NCBI GenBank assembly: GCA_019137255.1
Contig: WPDH01000198.1
Coordinates: 1-64,000 of the forward strand
DNA length: 64,000 bases
Direction: 5' to 3'
Source: Corinectria fuckeliana
Lineage: Eukaryota; Ascomycota; Sordariomycetes; Hypocreales; Nectriaceae
This document shows positions 9,660-20,214 of this stretch, one piece after another (within the stretch, counting starts at the first letter, position 1; every line of letters starts with the position of its first letter). Under the pieces are notes generated by a model, which saw only the letters and a list, made by a program, of their open reading frames with translations, ran no database searches and was not told where the DNA came from. The position numbers and the translations under genes were made by a program.

Positions 9660-12017
9660 CTAGGAAGAGGAGAAGAGAGCGATGGCAGCACAGAAGTTGT
9701 TGCGGTTGTCGGAGTCGAGGACCGCGCCGGCTCCGTCAACGGTGACCATGTTGATGCTGGCCTTGGTGCTCAGGCCGTAGACGTGCAGCTTGGAGCTCTC
9801 GATGCTGAGCATGTTGTCCTGGCAGTTGTTGGCAGCGACGCACTCCTGGTCGTAGTTGTTGAAGAAGCTGTAGAGGCCGGCGCCGTAAATGAAGACGTCA
9901 GAGGAGTCCACGGCGCGGACGCCCCAGGTGCGGGCGCACTTGGTCGAGTCGCCGGTGCAGCTGGTGGAGAAGTCGGGGTCGCTATAGACGGCGTTGACTA
10001 CGAAGGGAACCTTCGCATCGGGGTTGCCCTGGAAGTAGGCAGTCTCGGTCTGGATGAGCGACATGTAGACGTTGGAGGCCTTGGTCAGCTGGTAGTTGTA
10101 GAGGACGCTGTGCTCGGAAGAGGTGCCCCAGAGCCAGCAGCCCTTGGTGCTCTCGATCAGGATGCCGCGGCCGTTGTAGATGTTGATCTGGGAGTGGTCG
10201 GCCAGGTCGAGCTCGTGGTCGGCAACCCAGAGCCAGTTGTTCTCCATGTAGATGCTGGCCTCGGAGGTGACGTGCACGAGCATGAAGGCGCCAATGCAGT
10301 CGTCGCTTGCCTTGGTGTCGACCGTGGGGGTCTTCTTGCAGGTGTCGGACTGCAGCTTGGTGCCGGCAGAACCACCGATGCGGAAGTGCACGTCGAAGAG
10401 GCCAGCGGAACCGGCAGTCTCGCCCGCCACGTTGAACTCCACGAGGATGGCACCGGGCTGAGGGCCCAGGGTCTCGAACATGATGTCCTGGATCTCGACG
10501 TTGCCGACGTCACCCTTCTGACCAATCTGCCAGACGGGCTTGGGGTTAGCCTGGTCCTTAAAGTTCTTGTCGCCACCAGCCATGATGAGAGCCCAGATTT
10601 CACCAACGACCTTGATGTTCTTGGGGACCTTGACAGTGTCGGTGATGACATAGGCACCGTGGTCGAAGTAGACAATCTCGTCAGTGCCGATGCCGTCAAA
10701 GACAGCCTGGATGGCAGCAGTGTCATCGGTGGCGCCGTCACCCTTGGCACCCTTGGCCTTGACGGAAATGAACTTGGCGGCGTCGACGGTGTTGTACTGG
10801 GGCTTGGTCTTGGTCACAACATTGCCGCTGCTGTTAAGCAGGGCTGCGGGCTTGGCGACGGCGGTCTGGGTGTCTTGGACCGCCTGGCCTTTGGCGCCAA
10901 CGTAAGTGCGGCCTTGAACCCACGAGTCGATCTTGGCGTTGCCGGCAAGGATGGTAGCTTCAGTGCCGCCGTTCTTGACAGCGATGGGGACGTTGGTGGA
11001 CATGTCGACGTTGTCGAGAATGAGGGACCCGTTGGTGCTGGTCTGGCCAGGGTCGTACAGAGTAGAGATACCGATGGGGGTGTTGGACATCTTGCTGTCA
11101 AGGAGCAGGATGGAACCGACGTTCTGAACGCCGCCGCCGCCCGCGGTCATGTCGATACCCACGCCGCAGTTCTCGATGTTGATGCCGTGGAAGGCCCAGG
11201 CCCAGTTCCAGTTCATGTAGATGGCAGTGTTGACTTTGTTGAACCTCATGTTGCGGCTGGTAAACTGCTGGCTACCGACAAAGGCGCCGTACTTGCCACC
11301 AGTGAAGGAGAGGTCGGCCATAAAGCCACCGGAGCCGTTGTCGATGAACAGGCCCTGCTGCGCGTTCTCCTCGCTCGAGTCCTCGATCATGACGAACTCG
11401 ATGTTCTGGAGGGAAGTGGCCTGAGCGACCTGCCAGTGAATGCCGGTACCGGACGTCTTGGGCATGCCGGTCAAATCAATCTTAAAGTTGCGGATCTGGC
11501 GGAAGAAGTTGTTCTGGTTGGTGTACCAGTTGGTGCCCTGGTCGTCGTAGGGGTCGGCGTCGATGACAGCCATTCCCTGGAAACCGGCAGCGGCCTTGAG
11601 GACAGGAAGGGACTCGACATCGCCGATCATTTGAGTGTAGTAGTAGGGGAGGAGGGGCTTGGACACGACGTAGGTACCAGAAGGGAAGTAGATGATGGCC
11701 GGGGTGATGGTAGTAGAGTCGCAGCCCTTGCCGCAGCGGTTGCCATCAGACATGGCGGTATTGATAGCCTCCGTGTCGTCAGTGCTGCCGTCACCCTTGG
11801 CTCCGTAGTCCTTGACGTTGCGGAAGATCTTGTAGTCGGAAGCGCCATAGGCAGCGGCACCCTGACGCTGGACGTTTGCGAACCACCAAGTAGAGTCCGC
11901 GGCGGCGGAGACGGCTCCTTCGGCGGGAATAGGAGAAGGGGCAGGGGCAGCGCTGGCCGAGAGAGAGAAAAGGCGCAGGGCCAAAAGGCCAGTGGTGAGG
12001 ATCGTTGAGAGACCCAT
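9660..12017 (-). CDS. Secreted GH55 exo-beta-1,3-glucanase
   Basis: A single-exon gene of 785 residues. A signal peptide (about 1-23, ending ASA-AP) targets it outside the cell. Two right-handed beta-helix domains of the pectate-lyase-3 type are visible, each starting with the same type of motif: VKDYGAKGDGSTDDTEAI (near residue 68) and VKAKGAKGDGATDDTAAI (near residue 415). This tandem arrangement and the length are diagnostic of glycoside hydrolase family 55, which releases glucose or short oligomers from beta-1,3-glucan. The enzyme could act on its own wall during remodelling, on host callose, or on other fungi. I did not assign catalytic residues. Its upstream flank is a 4.9-kb gene-free stretch that is pyrimidine-rich on the coding strand. 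Confidence 0.92.
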   Translation of the reverse strand: MGLSTILTTGLLALRLFSLSASAAPAPSPIPAEGAVSAAADSTWWFANVQRQGAAAYGASDYKIFRNVKDYGAKGDGSTDDTEAINTAMSDGNRCGKGCDSTTITPAIIYFPSGTYVVSKPLLPYYYTQMIGDVESLPVLKAAAGFQGMAVIDADPYDDQGTNWYTNQNNFFRQIRNFKIDLTGMPKTSGTGIHWQVAQATSLQNIEFVMIEDSSEENAQQGLFIDNGSGGFMADLSFTGGKYGAFVGSQQFTSRNMRFNKVNTAIYMNWNWAWAFHGINIENCGVGIDMTAGGGGVQNVGSILLLDSKMSNTPIGISTLYDPGQTSTNGSLILDNVDMSTNVPIAVKNGGTEATILAGNAKIDSWVQGRTYVGAKGQAVQDTQTAVAKPAALLNSSGNVVTKTKPQYNTVDAAKFISVKAKGAKGDGATDDTAAIQAVFDGIGTDEIVYFDHGAYVITDTVKVPKNIKVVGEIWALIMAGGDKNFKDQANPKPVWQIGQKGDVGNVEIQDIMFETLGPQPGAILVEFNVAGETAGSAGLFDVHFRIGGSAGTKLQSDTCKKTPTVDTKASDDCIGAFMLVHVTSEASIYMENNWLWVADHELDLADHSQINIYNGRGILIESTKGCWLWGTSSEHSVLYNYQLTKASNVYMSLIQTETAYFQGNPDAKVPFVVNAVYSDPDFSTSCTGDSTKCARTWGVRAVDSSDVFIYGAGLYSFFNNYDQECVAANNCQDNMLSIESSKLHVYGLSTKASINMVTVDGAGAVLDSDNRNNFCAAIALFSSS

Positions 12018-15000
12018 GATGGCGAAGTACCAGTTGTTCGATTTCCTCCTGGGAATCAGATGTGGTAGATCACAAGATGTGGATGAAGCTATTCCAGTTG
12101 AGGGCTATGTAGAGAAGATTGTGTCAGCCGCGTGTTCGTGTCTTGTTTTTTTGGGGGGGTATCGCGATATCTCTTCAGAACGTAGAAAGATGAGGTAAAT
12201 GATGAAAAGAAAGAAAAGTCACAGAAGGCGTTGTGTGTGCGAGAAAACTGCTTTATGTCTTGGTCCACAAAGTGTGGTGGGCGAGGCTGTCAAGGTTGCA
12301 AATGGGGGCACGGGTTGCAGGTAAACAAAAGGCAAAATAAACAAGCGAAAGGGGAAAGGGAACAATGAACAAGCTTGAAAGAAATGGTATGCTCAATGAG
12401 GACACAGCATTGGGGCAGGTTGACGGTGAATCAGGGAAGAGGAAAACCATGAAGGTGAGCCAATAGGAGTGGAGGGTGAGGCTGATTGCGCGAACAATGT
12501 ATGCTTTTTCCGTGTTCACTGGAAAGGGTTTTGCCACGCCCAGGGCTAATGTTCTGTGGCGCAAAAACCGCCGGAATCGAATATCGAACTGAGTTATCGA
12601 AGCCAGCCAGAGTCCTAGAGTTGAGGCGCAACTTTGCGAGTCAATTCGGGCAGAGAGAATTTGCGGGCCGCCATTTGAGAACGAGCCACCGGGCCAGGAA
12701 GGGAGTATGCAGAAAGTATCAGGTGTGAAGTAGGTTGATTCCATGATATTTCTCAAGGCCGATGAACCCATTCGATGCTTGCTATTCTCTCACTTACCGG
12801 ATCGTTGTTGGAGATGAAGGGTGATGCGGTTTGGAGCCGAGACTATTCAAGGCGAAAAGAACGAGCTTGTTCACAAGAAGAAGAAAGTTGGCGGAGGGGG
12901 GGATGATAAATAGAAGTAAAAGGAGCGATGGAAAAGAGAGACACACGATCGTGCGCGTTCACGAAAAGGACCGTAGTTTGAAGCGGAGGAAACAGAATAG
13001 AGAGGCTGAGGACCAGGCAAGAGAATGGAGGTGAGGGTTGAGACGCGTGGTTGGGTGTCTTATATGTGACCTGGGCAGGTGGGCTAAAATGTCTTTGACT
13101 AGGGACGACCAGAGGCGAATGGGTAACGAGGAGAATCACACCCGCAGTCGACTGACCTGGATTGCCTGGATGCTGGCAGTGCCACTAGATGTCGCATCGC
13201 GAGGAGCACGCGCAGGGACAAGGGCATAGTCAAGGGCACGAGGGCGAGCATGGGTGCGACTGGAGGTGCCGAAACCAGGGCCGAAGCCTCCGTCGGATGG
13301 TCGCCAGCGTCTCTGGCCGTTGACGTCGCTCTGCCAGTGTCTCTCGCGTGTCTCGGGCGAAGCGCCACTGAGGGCGACGGTGGAGCCATCCATGATCGAC
13401 GCAGCGGATGAGGAGGAGGGTCAGGCCGTCAGGGACCAGGCAGGGGGGCAGACAAGCCAGTTGACCCAAGGAGGGAGGTTCGAAGGGGAATGCGCAACGG
13501 TCATTGGCCAGCCCGCAGCACAGCGTTTCAACTGGGGGTGGCGGGCATCGGATGGATTGGGGTGGTGGTGGTGGACTGCGGTGGAGTGTGTGTGTGTGTT
13601 GAGTGTCTGAGGTTGAGAGTGGAGGAGCGGTTGACCAGGCGGGCGAACAATGCCACTTTTCGGGCGCGGAAAGAGGCGACAAAGACTAACAAGGAGGCAC
13701 GTTACCAAGAACGGCAAGGTTGAGAAGAGAGAGAGACAAAGAGGCAGGCGAAGGAAAGCGAGAGACAAGGGGTTGAGCGAGACAGTGACGCAGCCCGGGC
13801 GAGAGAGAGACGAAAAAGGAGAAGGTTCGAAGAATATAATACCAACTGAGTTACTTAGTCTAGTCTACTCAACTAGCAACCCCAAAGCGGATGAGAATGC
13901 GTTCCAGCCGAATCTGGTCTAGCGCACTGTTTCAGTGGCCCCTGGGGCAGGACAGCGGGTGGTCCACAGGCCTCGGGTGCTTATTAGACGCCCTGGAACG
14001 AATCGCTAAAGTTAGGTAAGGCAGGCTAAATCACGGGCCGTTCACAGCTATGGACCAGGACCTACCTAGTCATGATTCCCTTGTAATTAGTGGATTTCAG
14101 GCTTGGCGATAATATGGTCTATAGCATGGAGGCGGGTTATTCTGGTTTCTTTCGTCGCAATGCGAGGGGTTTACCGGTACTCTGTCTGTTCGGGCGAGCA
14201 CTACAAGTCTGCACTGGTAAATTCGCATGGCCGGCGATGATCGCTGTCATGTTTCGATCGACTTCATCAACGGGGCGGGTGGTGCCTTGCAGAAAAGTGC
14301 GGGCGCGTGCGTTCACAAGGCCAGCCAATTAATTCGGAGCGGCACCTGGCAGCTCAGCCTCCTTGACGCATGTCTTCGGTCTTCATCAGCCATCACTGTA
14401 AAGGGTTCCTCCTGGAAACCATGACCCCGACGGCAAAGCAGACTCTCACTCTCTCTACCGAAGACAGATCTTCAGGTGCGAATCCAAATCCTCATTCCTG
14501 CCTTGGCACTAATACTGCTACTGCCACCCCAACCACGTCTCATCGTCGTCCCTGATCCGATCTCCACGACAAACGCATTCCACCCACCACCATTGACCGC
14601 GGCCCTTAATTACAACCCTGCACCTACGAATCACCTACGAATAGGCATCCCTCCCTCCCTCCCTCCATTGTTTCCTGTTGTTCCCTGGCCGCCCACCCGC
14701 AAGATCGAACAAGGGAAATTCCCCGCCACGCCACGACCGCCGCCGCCAACCAAACGCATTCTCAATCATCGACTCAACTTAGGTCCCTTCCCCCCCGTGT
14801 TTCAATCTACCTGCGTCATGGCCCCAAACACGCGCGCGACGAAGGACGGCTGGCGGTGGATCCCCTTTTGTTCTCCAAGCGCCGCATGAACGGCGAGGAA
14901 TCCAGGGACCGTAGGCTTTTGCAGGCTTTAGTTAGGCGCTTCGGGATAGGTATGCGATAGATATGCCCCATTCCCTGGGTTTTTGGGCCGGGGGGGTTTT

Positions 15001-16907
15001 TTGGCCCCAAAACATATGTGAATCCCGGCTGTCGTAAATATTCCCATCGTGGATCATGTCCACCGCAGCGGCTAAGCTACAAGACCGGGAGCCCCGACAA
15101 CATCCGTCCCGTGAAGGCATCCACACACAAACATGCGCTGCACACAGTGACTCGGGACTCACTTGTTCCGCTTGCCCGGCCATGCAAGTCCCTTTCTCTG
15201 ACTCACTCCATTATTCATTTCCTTTGCCTTTGCCTTCGGGTGACGCCCCAGTCCATCGATGACGAGTCCAAAGCACAGCAAAGTAAACATCGCCCGCCAG
15301 ACAGACTTTCACCCCCTCACCCCCGTTCTGCTTTCTTTTTTTTGTCTCAGTTAGCCCAAACCCAATGAATGGCTGGCTGGCCTTAGTACATAGGTGGTCT
15401 AGCCTAGCCAAGCGGGAATTAACCGCCTTCCCCAAGTATTGCTGTGAGTCTCTGCCATCCACCCGCTCGCCTAGCATGGCCGCACTCCAAACAGCCACAC
15501 ATGGACCGCCTCCGTTTCGAAACACGTCGCCACTTACGCTCCACCCTCCTCGGCGCCAGCGAGGGGAGACCTTTCCCGCCCCCGACCCTTTCTTAGACGA
15601 GGATGAGATAGTCGGTGTCATCCCAAGTCTTAATTCACAGACGTTGTCAACGTGGCCTGGAGAAACCCCCCTTGCGGCACGTGGTTGTACTGCGTGTGAA
15701 CTTAATCTTCCTTCTCGTGCTTGTGTTTCCTGTCCAAGAGGGTGGAGGGCGGTGGTGAATACATGATAAACGAGCTCTCACCCATGGGGCGGGATATGAG
15801 CAGCGTGACCGGGCGTCTGCAGATATACGGTGACATCAGAAAGGACAGTGTGCATCTGCTGTAGAGTACAGACGTAGTTGGCACTCGGAAACACCATCAC
15901 GCCCCCATACTCACTTGACCTCGACTACTACCCAGCTACGACTAATTAACTGCCTCTTTGGGCACTTCGTCTTAATCCCCGAAGGATCATCGTCAGTGCA
16001 GGCATCCCTCCAAGTCGCAGTCGACAAAGATCTCCGTCTTCCAAACACCCCATCACCACCCTCGTCCATCATCCTCCTCAGTCTCATCCTCAGTCTCATC
16101 CGCATCCTTCCAACGTGTGACTTCCTCCCACATATGTCTCCAAACCCCGGTCCATATCGTCGTCCGTCTCTCAGTCTCGGGCTCAGCTCGGCCCTACATC
16201 CCCACAGCATCGCATCGGCATCCTCCTTCTAACCTCGCATCTCCCCCCGCCGTTACATCGTGCCACCCGCATCCGGATACCGCAGCGTGCCTGTAGGCCT
16301 ATAGTATGGGGCACCCACTGCTCGGTATCACGAGCCAGATTCCTTTCAGCTTCAATCTCGGCATGGACGGACAGATCCCTATGAGACGACAACATGTAAC
16401 GTGCCATCCTCCCCAAGGAGATTTGCCCTGCGCCTTTGCAGAACACGGAACAGTGCACGAGGGTAGCGAGAAGGTTTGTGAATCGTGAAAAGTAAGCATC
16501 GTTGTGTTACCCAACCAAAAATGTCTATCTGCAGATCTTGGGTTCCTGACCACATGCCGTAGTGCCAAGACCGAAATGACTCGGCTTCAGAGAAAGCATC
16601 AACTGCTAGCTACCTCAAGCAAATTACATTCGGTGCTCCGTGAGGAAACACCTGCGTTTCCAGCACATCGTAGCTCTGTCCTTGTGTATGCTCTTCAACA
16701 ACCTTCCTACAAAGACTCTACCCAAATCCGAAGTCGTGATAATAAAATTCGTCATAGCCAAGTGTAGCCTCGTCCCTGCGAGCACACCAAGCCTAATTAT
16801 GTGCGTCCTGTATATATTGTCGCGTCATCATGTCTCGTGGCCGCCATGATGCTGCACGTCTCCAAAGTCCGACTTCTTGACACCTCCAGCTTGATCATGT
16901 GGCAGCT
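12018..16907. other. 4.9-kb intergenic region, pyrimidine-rich toward the glucanase gene
   Basis: This region lies between the start of the GH55 gene and the 3' end of the F-box/WD40 gene, both on the minus strand. From about 12250 to 13900 it is rich in C and T on the minus strand, as expected for the leader and promoter of a well-expressed fungal gene. It holds simple repeats such as a GT run at about 13588-13600 and an imperfect CTCAGTCTCATC repeat at about 16076-16100. Many short frames are present, but none has a recognisable protein character. A 5' non-coding exon or a lncRNA could lie here unseen. Confidence 0.45.
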
Positions 16908-19334
16908 TCAGATGAAACCGGCTTTCTCTTCAACGAGTCGTCCACTCTCCAGCATGTCAATGCCCTTGACATCGGCGCCAAAGTCCATAATCAGAATCTT
17001 CGGGTCTTGCCCGGTGCTGACAATTCGTCGGTAGTCGCTCTTGGCGCTCAGGACCCAGCTCGCGTGCCACCTAGGAAAGTCCAGCAGCTGGTGGCCCGTC
17101 TCCATATCCCAGACCTTGATGTCCGTATCGTAGCTTCCGCTAATGAGCCGTCCGCTGACGCTGTCGATGTGCAGACTGCGGACCAGGTTCTCGTGGGCAC
17201 GCATCTCTCGCAGGCATTCGCCAGTATTGGCGTCCCAGATTCGGATCACCTTGTCATTTCCAGCCGAGGCGATGTATCGTCCGTCCTCGGAGAACTGCGA
17301 GCAAGCGAGACCTTTGGTGTGACCAGCAAATTCGCGAATGTTCTTGCCTGTGTCAATATTCCACAGCTTGACGCGGAAATCTCCGGAGCAAGACACAATC
17401 GTGTTTGCGCGCATCTGCACAGCATTGACAGGTCCGCCGTGGCCACGCAGCTGTCGCAGCAGGGCCCCTGTCTCACGGTCCCACACGCAGATTGTGGTGT
17501 CTTTGCTACAGGTAACAATGTGTTTTTCGTCGTGGGCCAAATCCAGAACAGGCGAGGTGTGATGTCGAAGTCGGCGAATAGGCCGGTACCCAGCCCGAAC
17601 ATCGTAAACGATGCAGCTGGAGTCCGACGATCCCGTCACAAGGATTTCGTCATCATATTGAAGGCACAGGATGGACGCCTTGTGATGAGTCGGGAACGAG
17701 ACGAGGCCCGGCATCGACGACCCAGTCCGCTCATTATCTGAACCCGCAGCGTAGTGTACTGGGTTTCCTTCTTCATCAACGAGCATCCCTGCTTCGTTAA
17801 TAACCTCGGGGGGGCCAATGACAAGACGACATTCGAGGGTAGCCATATCCCAAACACGAATCGTCTTGTCCCGCGACCCAGTGATGATTTTATGCCTATT
17901 ACAGTCAGCTATTTTGCGCTTGCAATGGGTGATGGGGTGGGAATCATACTCATCAAACTGCAGGCAGTAGATACTATCTGAGTGCCCGTTGAGATAGACG
18001 GGTCGTGCCTTGCCGGCTTTCCAATGGTGGGTGAGTTCCTTCTTGACGCGGTAGATCTCTTTCCAGTCGTTGGTGGGGGAGACGGGGGGGATTCCCAGTC
18101 CTGTGCCGGGGGCGACGGGCCCACTGGTGGCATAAGTGGTGGTCATCTCGCGGAGACACGACTCGCGCCAGATGTGCTGGTTGGCGCTGACCTTTCTCCA
18201 GTTTTTGGAGACTTCGCTGGCCTTGGCAAGAGCAGTCGCATCGAGGCAGGCCAGGACGTGGATGGCCAGCTCCGTAGGCAACTTCGAGACAAAGTCAATC
18301 TTGCTGATGACGGAGCCCGAGTCGAGCATCAAGTCGGAATCAGCGTCATCAGCTTCGGCGCCAGGGATCGTGACGGTGATGCCGATACCGCTCTCGCGAT
18401 CGTTTTCGCCCTCGCTGGCTCTAGGCTGGAGCCACATGTTCTGGAGACCCTGTCGAGCAAGATACTCATTCTGCATGGCCGCCGAAGCCTTGGCTGCGGC
18501 ACCCGAGTTAGAAGGGATGACGGGCGGCTCGCCCCCAAAGCCTGGGATGGGCAGATGAAAGGAGGTTGCGTGCGGGTGCTGGAAAGCAGTCGCCTCTTGC
18601 GTCAGGTCCAGGTCGAAATTAGATCGCGAGTGTCGGAAACTGGCAGCCTGGCGCAGTCGGTTCCAAGTTGAGTGGGTGTGAGCTGTGGTGGGTCGAGCAG
18701 CATGGAAGCCATGCTGCTGCGTGTTGTAATGAGTGTCGCGAGGAACGTCATGAGGAGCGTCGTACTGGCGGAGGTTGTCCTCAGCAGCGGCAGAAGGCCT
18801 GCGGTGGACCATGCCTTTGAGGGAGACGGATGCGCGACGGAAGATGCCCTTGATGCTCCCGGGAGCATGGAGGTGCTGGTGGTGGTAGCTGTGATGAGCC
18901 TGATGCTGGCCATGGCCGTGTCCGTGCTCGCGAATCGTCTCGTGGGTATCGTCTTCGGTGTCGTCGATGGCAAGCTCATTGAGGTGTCGCGGGAGATTGT
19001 GCATGTGATCGTGGCCCCAAGCAGAGGACTTTGGGCGACGCCATGGCAGAGACAGACTGAGGCTGCGATGTCGCGGGAGGACGGTCGCACCTGTGGCACC
19101 GGCATCGTGATGGTAGAGGTTGTCGGGAGTCGCAGTTGAAGCAGCGGATGCGCCGGCCGTCGCGGTGTCGGCAATGGCCTTGGCCTTGATGTTGGCAGAC
19201 TGGCCCGAGGCGGAGTCGGCTGCCGCAGGAGCAGAAGGGTTCATCATGGCTTCCTGAGCAGGAGCCCAGTCGCTGACGGGGAAGATGCGTCGGGCCATGG
19301 TCGCAGCGTGACGCCTGGGTAGCGGCGCAAGCAA
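16908..19334 (-). CDS. F-box and WD40-repeat protein (putative SCF adaptor)
   Basis: The exons are 19334-17950 and 17896-flanked 17895-16908, giving 790 residues. The 54-nt intron (17949-17896; GTATGA donor, GCTGAC branch site, TAG acceptor) has no stop and is a multiple of three, so the unspliced frame is also open. Splicing restores a normal WD40 strand, LQFDE-HKIITGSRDKTIRVWD. The N-terminal 340 residues are low-complexity with a His-rich stretch. An F-box follows (about 348-390, KLPTELAIHVLACLDA), then seven or so WD40 repeats with typical GHxxxV and VWD motifs. Such proteins bind Skp1 through the F-box and choose phosphorylated substrates with the propeller for SCF ubiquitin ligases. Which substrate, and whether it matches a known Cdc4- or Met30-type protein, cannot be told. 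Met13 at 19298 is an alternative start. Confidence 0.85.
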   Translation of the reverse strand: MLAPLPRRHAATMARRIFPVSDWAPAQEAMMNPSAPAAADSASGQSANIKAKAIADTATAGASAASTATPDNLYHHDAGATGATVLPRHRSLSLSLPWRRPKSSAWGHDHMHNLPRHLNELAIDDTEDDTHETIREHGHGHGQHQAHHSYHHQHLHAPGSIKGIFRRASVSLKGMVHRRPSAAAEDNLRQYDAPHDVPRDTHYNTQQHGFHAARPTTAHTHSTWNRLRQAASFRHSRSNFDLDLTQEATAFQHPHATSFHLPIPGFGGEPPVIPSNSGAAAKASAAMQNEYLARQGLQNMWLQPRASEGENDRESGIGITVTIPGAEADDADSDLMLDSGSVISKIDFVSKLPTELAIHVLACLDATALAKASEVSKNWRKVSANQHIWRESCLREMTTTYATSGPVAPGTGLGIPPVSPTNDWKEIYRVKKELTHHWKAGKARPVYLNGHSDSIYCLQFDEYDSHPITHCKRKIADCNRHKIITGSRDKTIRVWDMATLECRLVIGPPEVINEAGMLVDEEGNPVHYAAGSDNERTGSSMPGLVSFPTHHKASILCLQYDDEILVTGSSDSSCIVYDVRAGYRPIRRLRHHTSPVLDLAHDEKHIVTCSKDTTICVWDRETGALLRQLRGHGGPVNAVQMRANTIVSCSGDFRVKLWNIDTGKNIREFAGHTKGLACSQFSEDGRYIASAGNDKVIRIWDANTGECLREMRAHENLVRSLHIDSVSGRLISGSYDTDIKVWDMETGHQLLDFPRWHASWVLSAKSDYRRIVSTGQDPKILIMDFGADVKGIDMLESGRLVEEKAGFI
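17896..17949 (-). other. Stopless 54-nt intron in the F-box/WD40 gene
   Basis: On the minus strand it has a GTATGA donor, a GCTGAC branch site and a TAG acceptor. Retention would insert 18 residues inside the first WD40 repeat between the FDE and HKI motifs. The WD40 consensus across the junction argues that the spliced form is the functional one. Confidence 0.8.
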
Positions 19335-19415
19335 AGAGTGGTGGTCGGGTCCGATTTCGAGTCCACCGTGGTTTCGGTTGGAGTCGTTGAGTGTCGTAAG
19401 TTCTCAGTCGGCGCC

Positions 19416-19441
19416 GTCGAGTCGAGTCGAGTCGAGTCGAG
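19416..19441. repeat. Tandem 5-bp repeat (GTCGA)
   Basis: About five copies of GTCGA in direct tandem, in the upstream region of the F-box/WD40 gene. A simple microsatellite. Confidence 0.8.
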
Positions 19442-20187
19442 GAAAGAAGCGGAGATGCCCGGGCAGTGCAGCGCAGACAGACCACAAGATGCTGCCGGTC
19501 AACAACCTACGGAACGCGTGAGATTACTGTCAGCGACCACAGACGTCTGCTTCCAGCCAACCTAGTCTCTCGGGTCTGCGGGTGCGTTGCGTGCCACTGG
19601 GCGTCGGGCGTGGTGAGTTGCGAGAACGAGCCGGGGGCCGACGTGCCTCTTATTAATTTGGACAAGAGAGGGATGTCAGTGCGCAAGTAGATGACTGAGG
19701 GGCCGTCTCCGCTGTGTTTTGGTGCCTTGTCTCGGAGAATGTAGGTCTAGTCTGGGTGCTTAGTGGACACAGCGTCGTAGAAGTGGTGCAACAAGGCGTA
19801 TTCGTAATGGCGATCGTCTTCGGGGCCTCTCTTTGCAGTTTCAGAACAGCCCAGGTGCCAGAGGAGTGCCGGGCTTTTATTTCTTCGCCTGAGGCCGTCG
19901 CCAGGGTCTGTTGCTGCGGCTCTTCGGAAAGATAAACAAACAAAAGAAAAAAAACAATTGAACGATGGTAGGTAGGGTGGCAAGGAGATGATACGGTGGC
20001 ATGCACTCTTCAGGCGGGCAGTGCGTGTGGCAGGTCAGGCCTGTCGTGCAGCGCAGGGAAAAGAAACAAATGTCGAGAAACAGCCGGCTCGAGGGATCTA
20101 TCGGCGTCCGGTGATAGGTCGACGGCACACAATGGCTGCCGAATCGGGGATCAGAAGCCGAGGCGGGAAGTGAAGGGATCAGGGGGG

Positions 20188-20214
20188 AGAGTGAGGGAGA
20201 GTGAGGGAGAGTGA
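20188..20214. repeat. Tandem repeat of GAGAGTGAGG type
   Basis: Three direct copies of a 10-base unit, GAGAGTGAGG, in a purine-rich patch. A simple repeat of no evident function. Confidence 0.75.

Noticed and set aside
9600..12008. 802-codon plus-strand ORF opposite the GH55 gene
   Set aside because: It is the exact antisense of a clear GH55 enzyme. Its Val/Asp/Gly-rich composition is what antisense of GC-biased codons gives, and it has no domain pattern.
12253..12771. 172-codon minus-strand ORF upstream of the GH55 gene
   Set aside because: Composition resembles translated pyrimidine-rich leader (Leu/Ser/Pro/Phe), with no recognisable domain.
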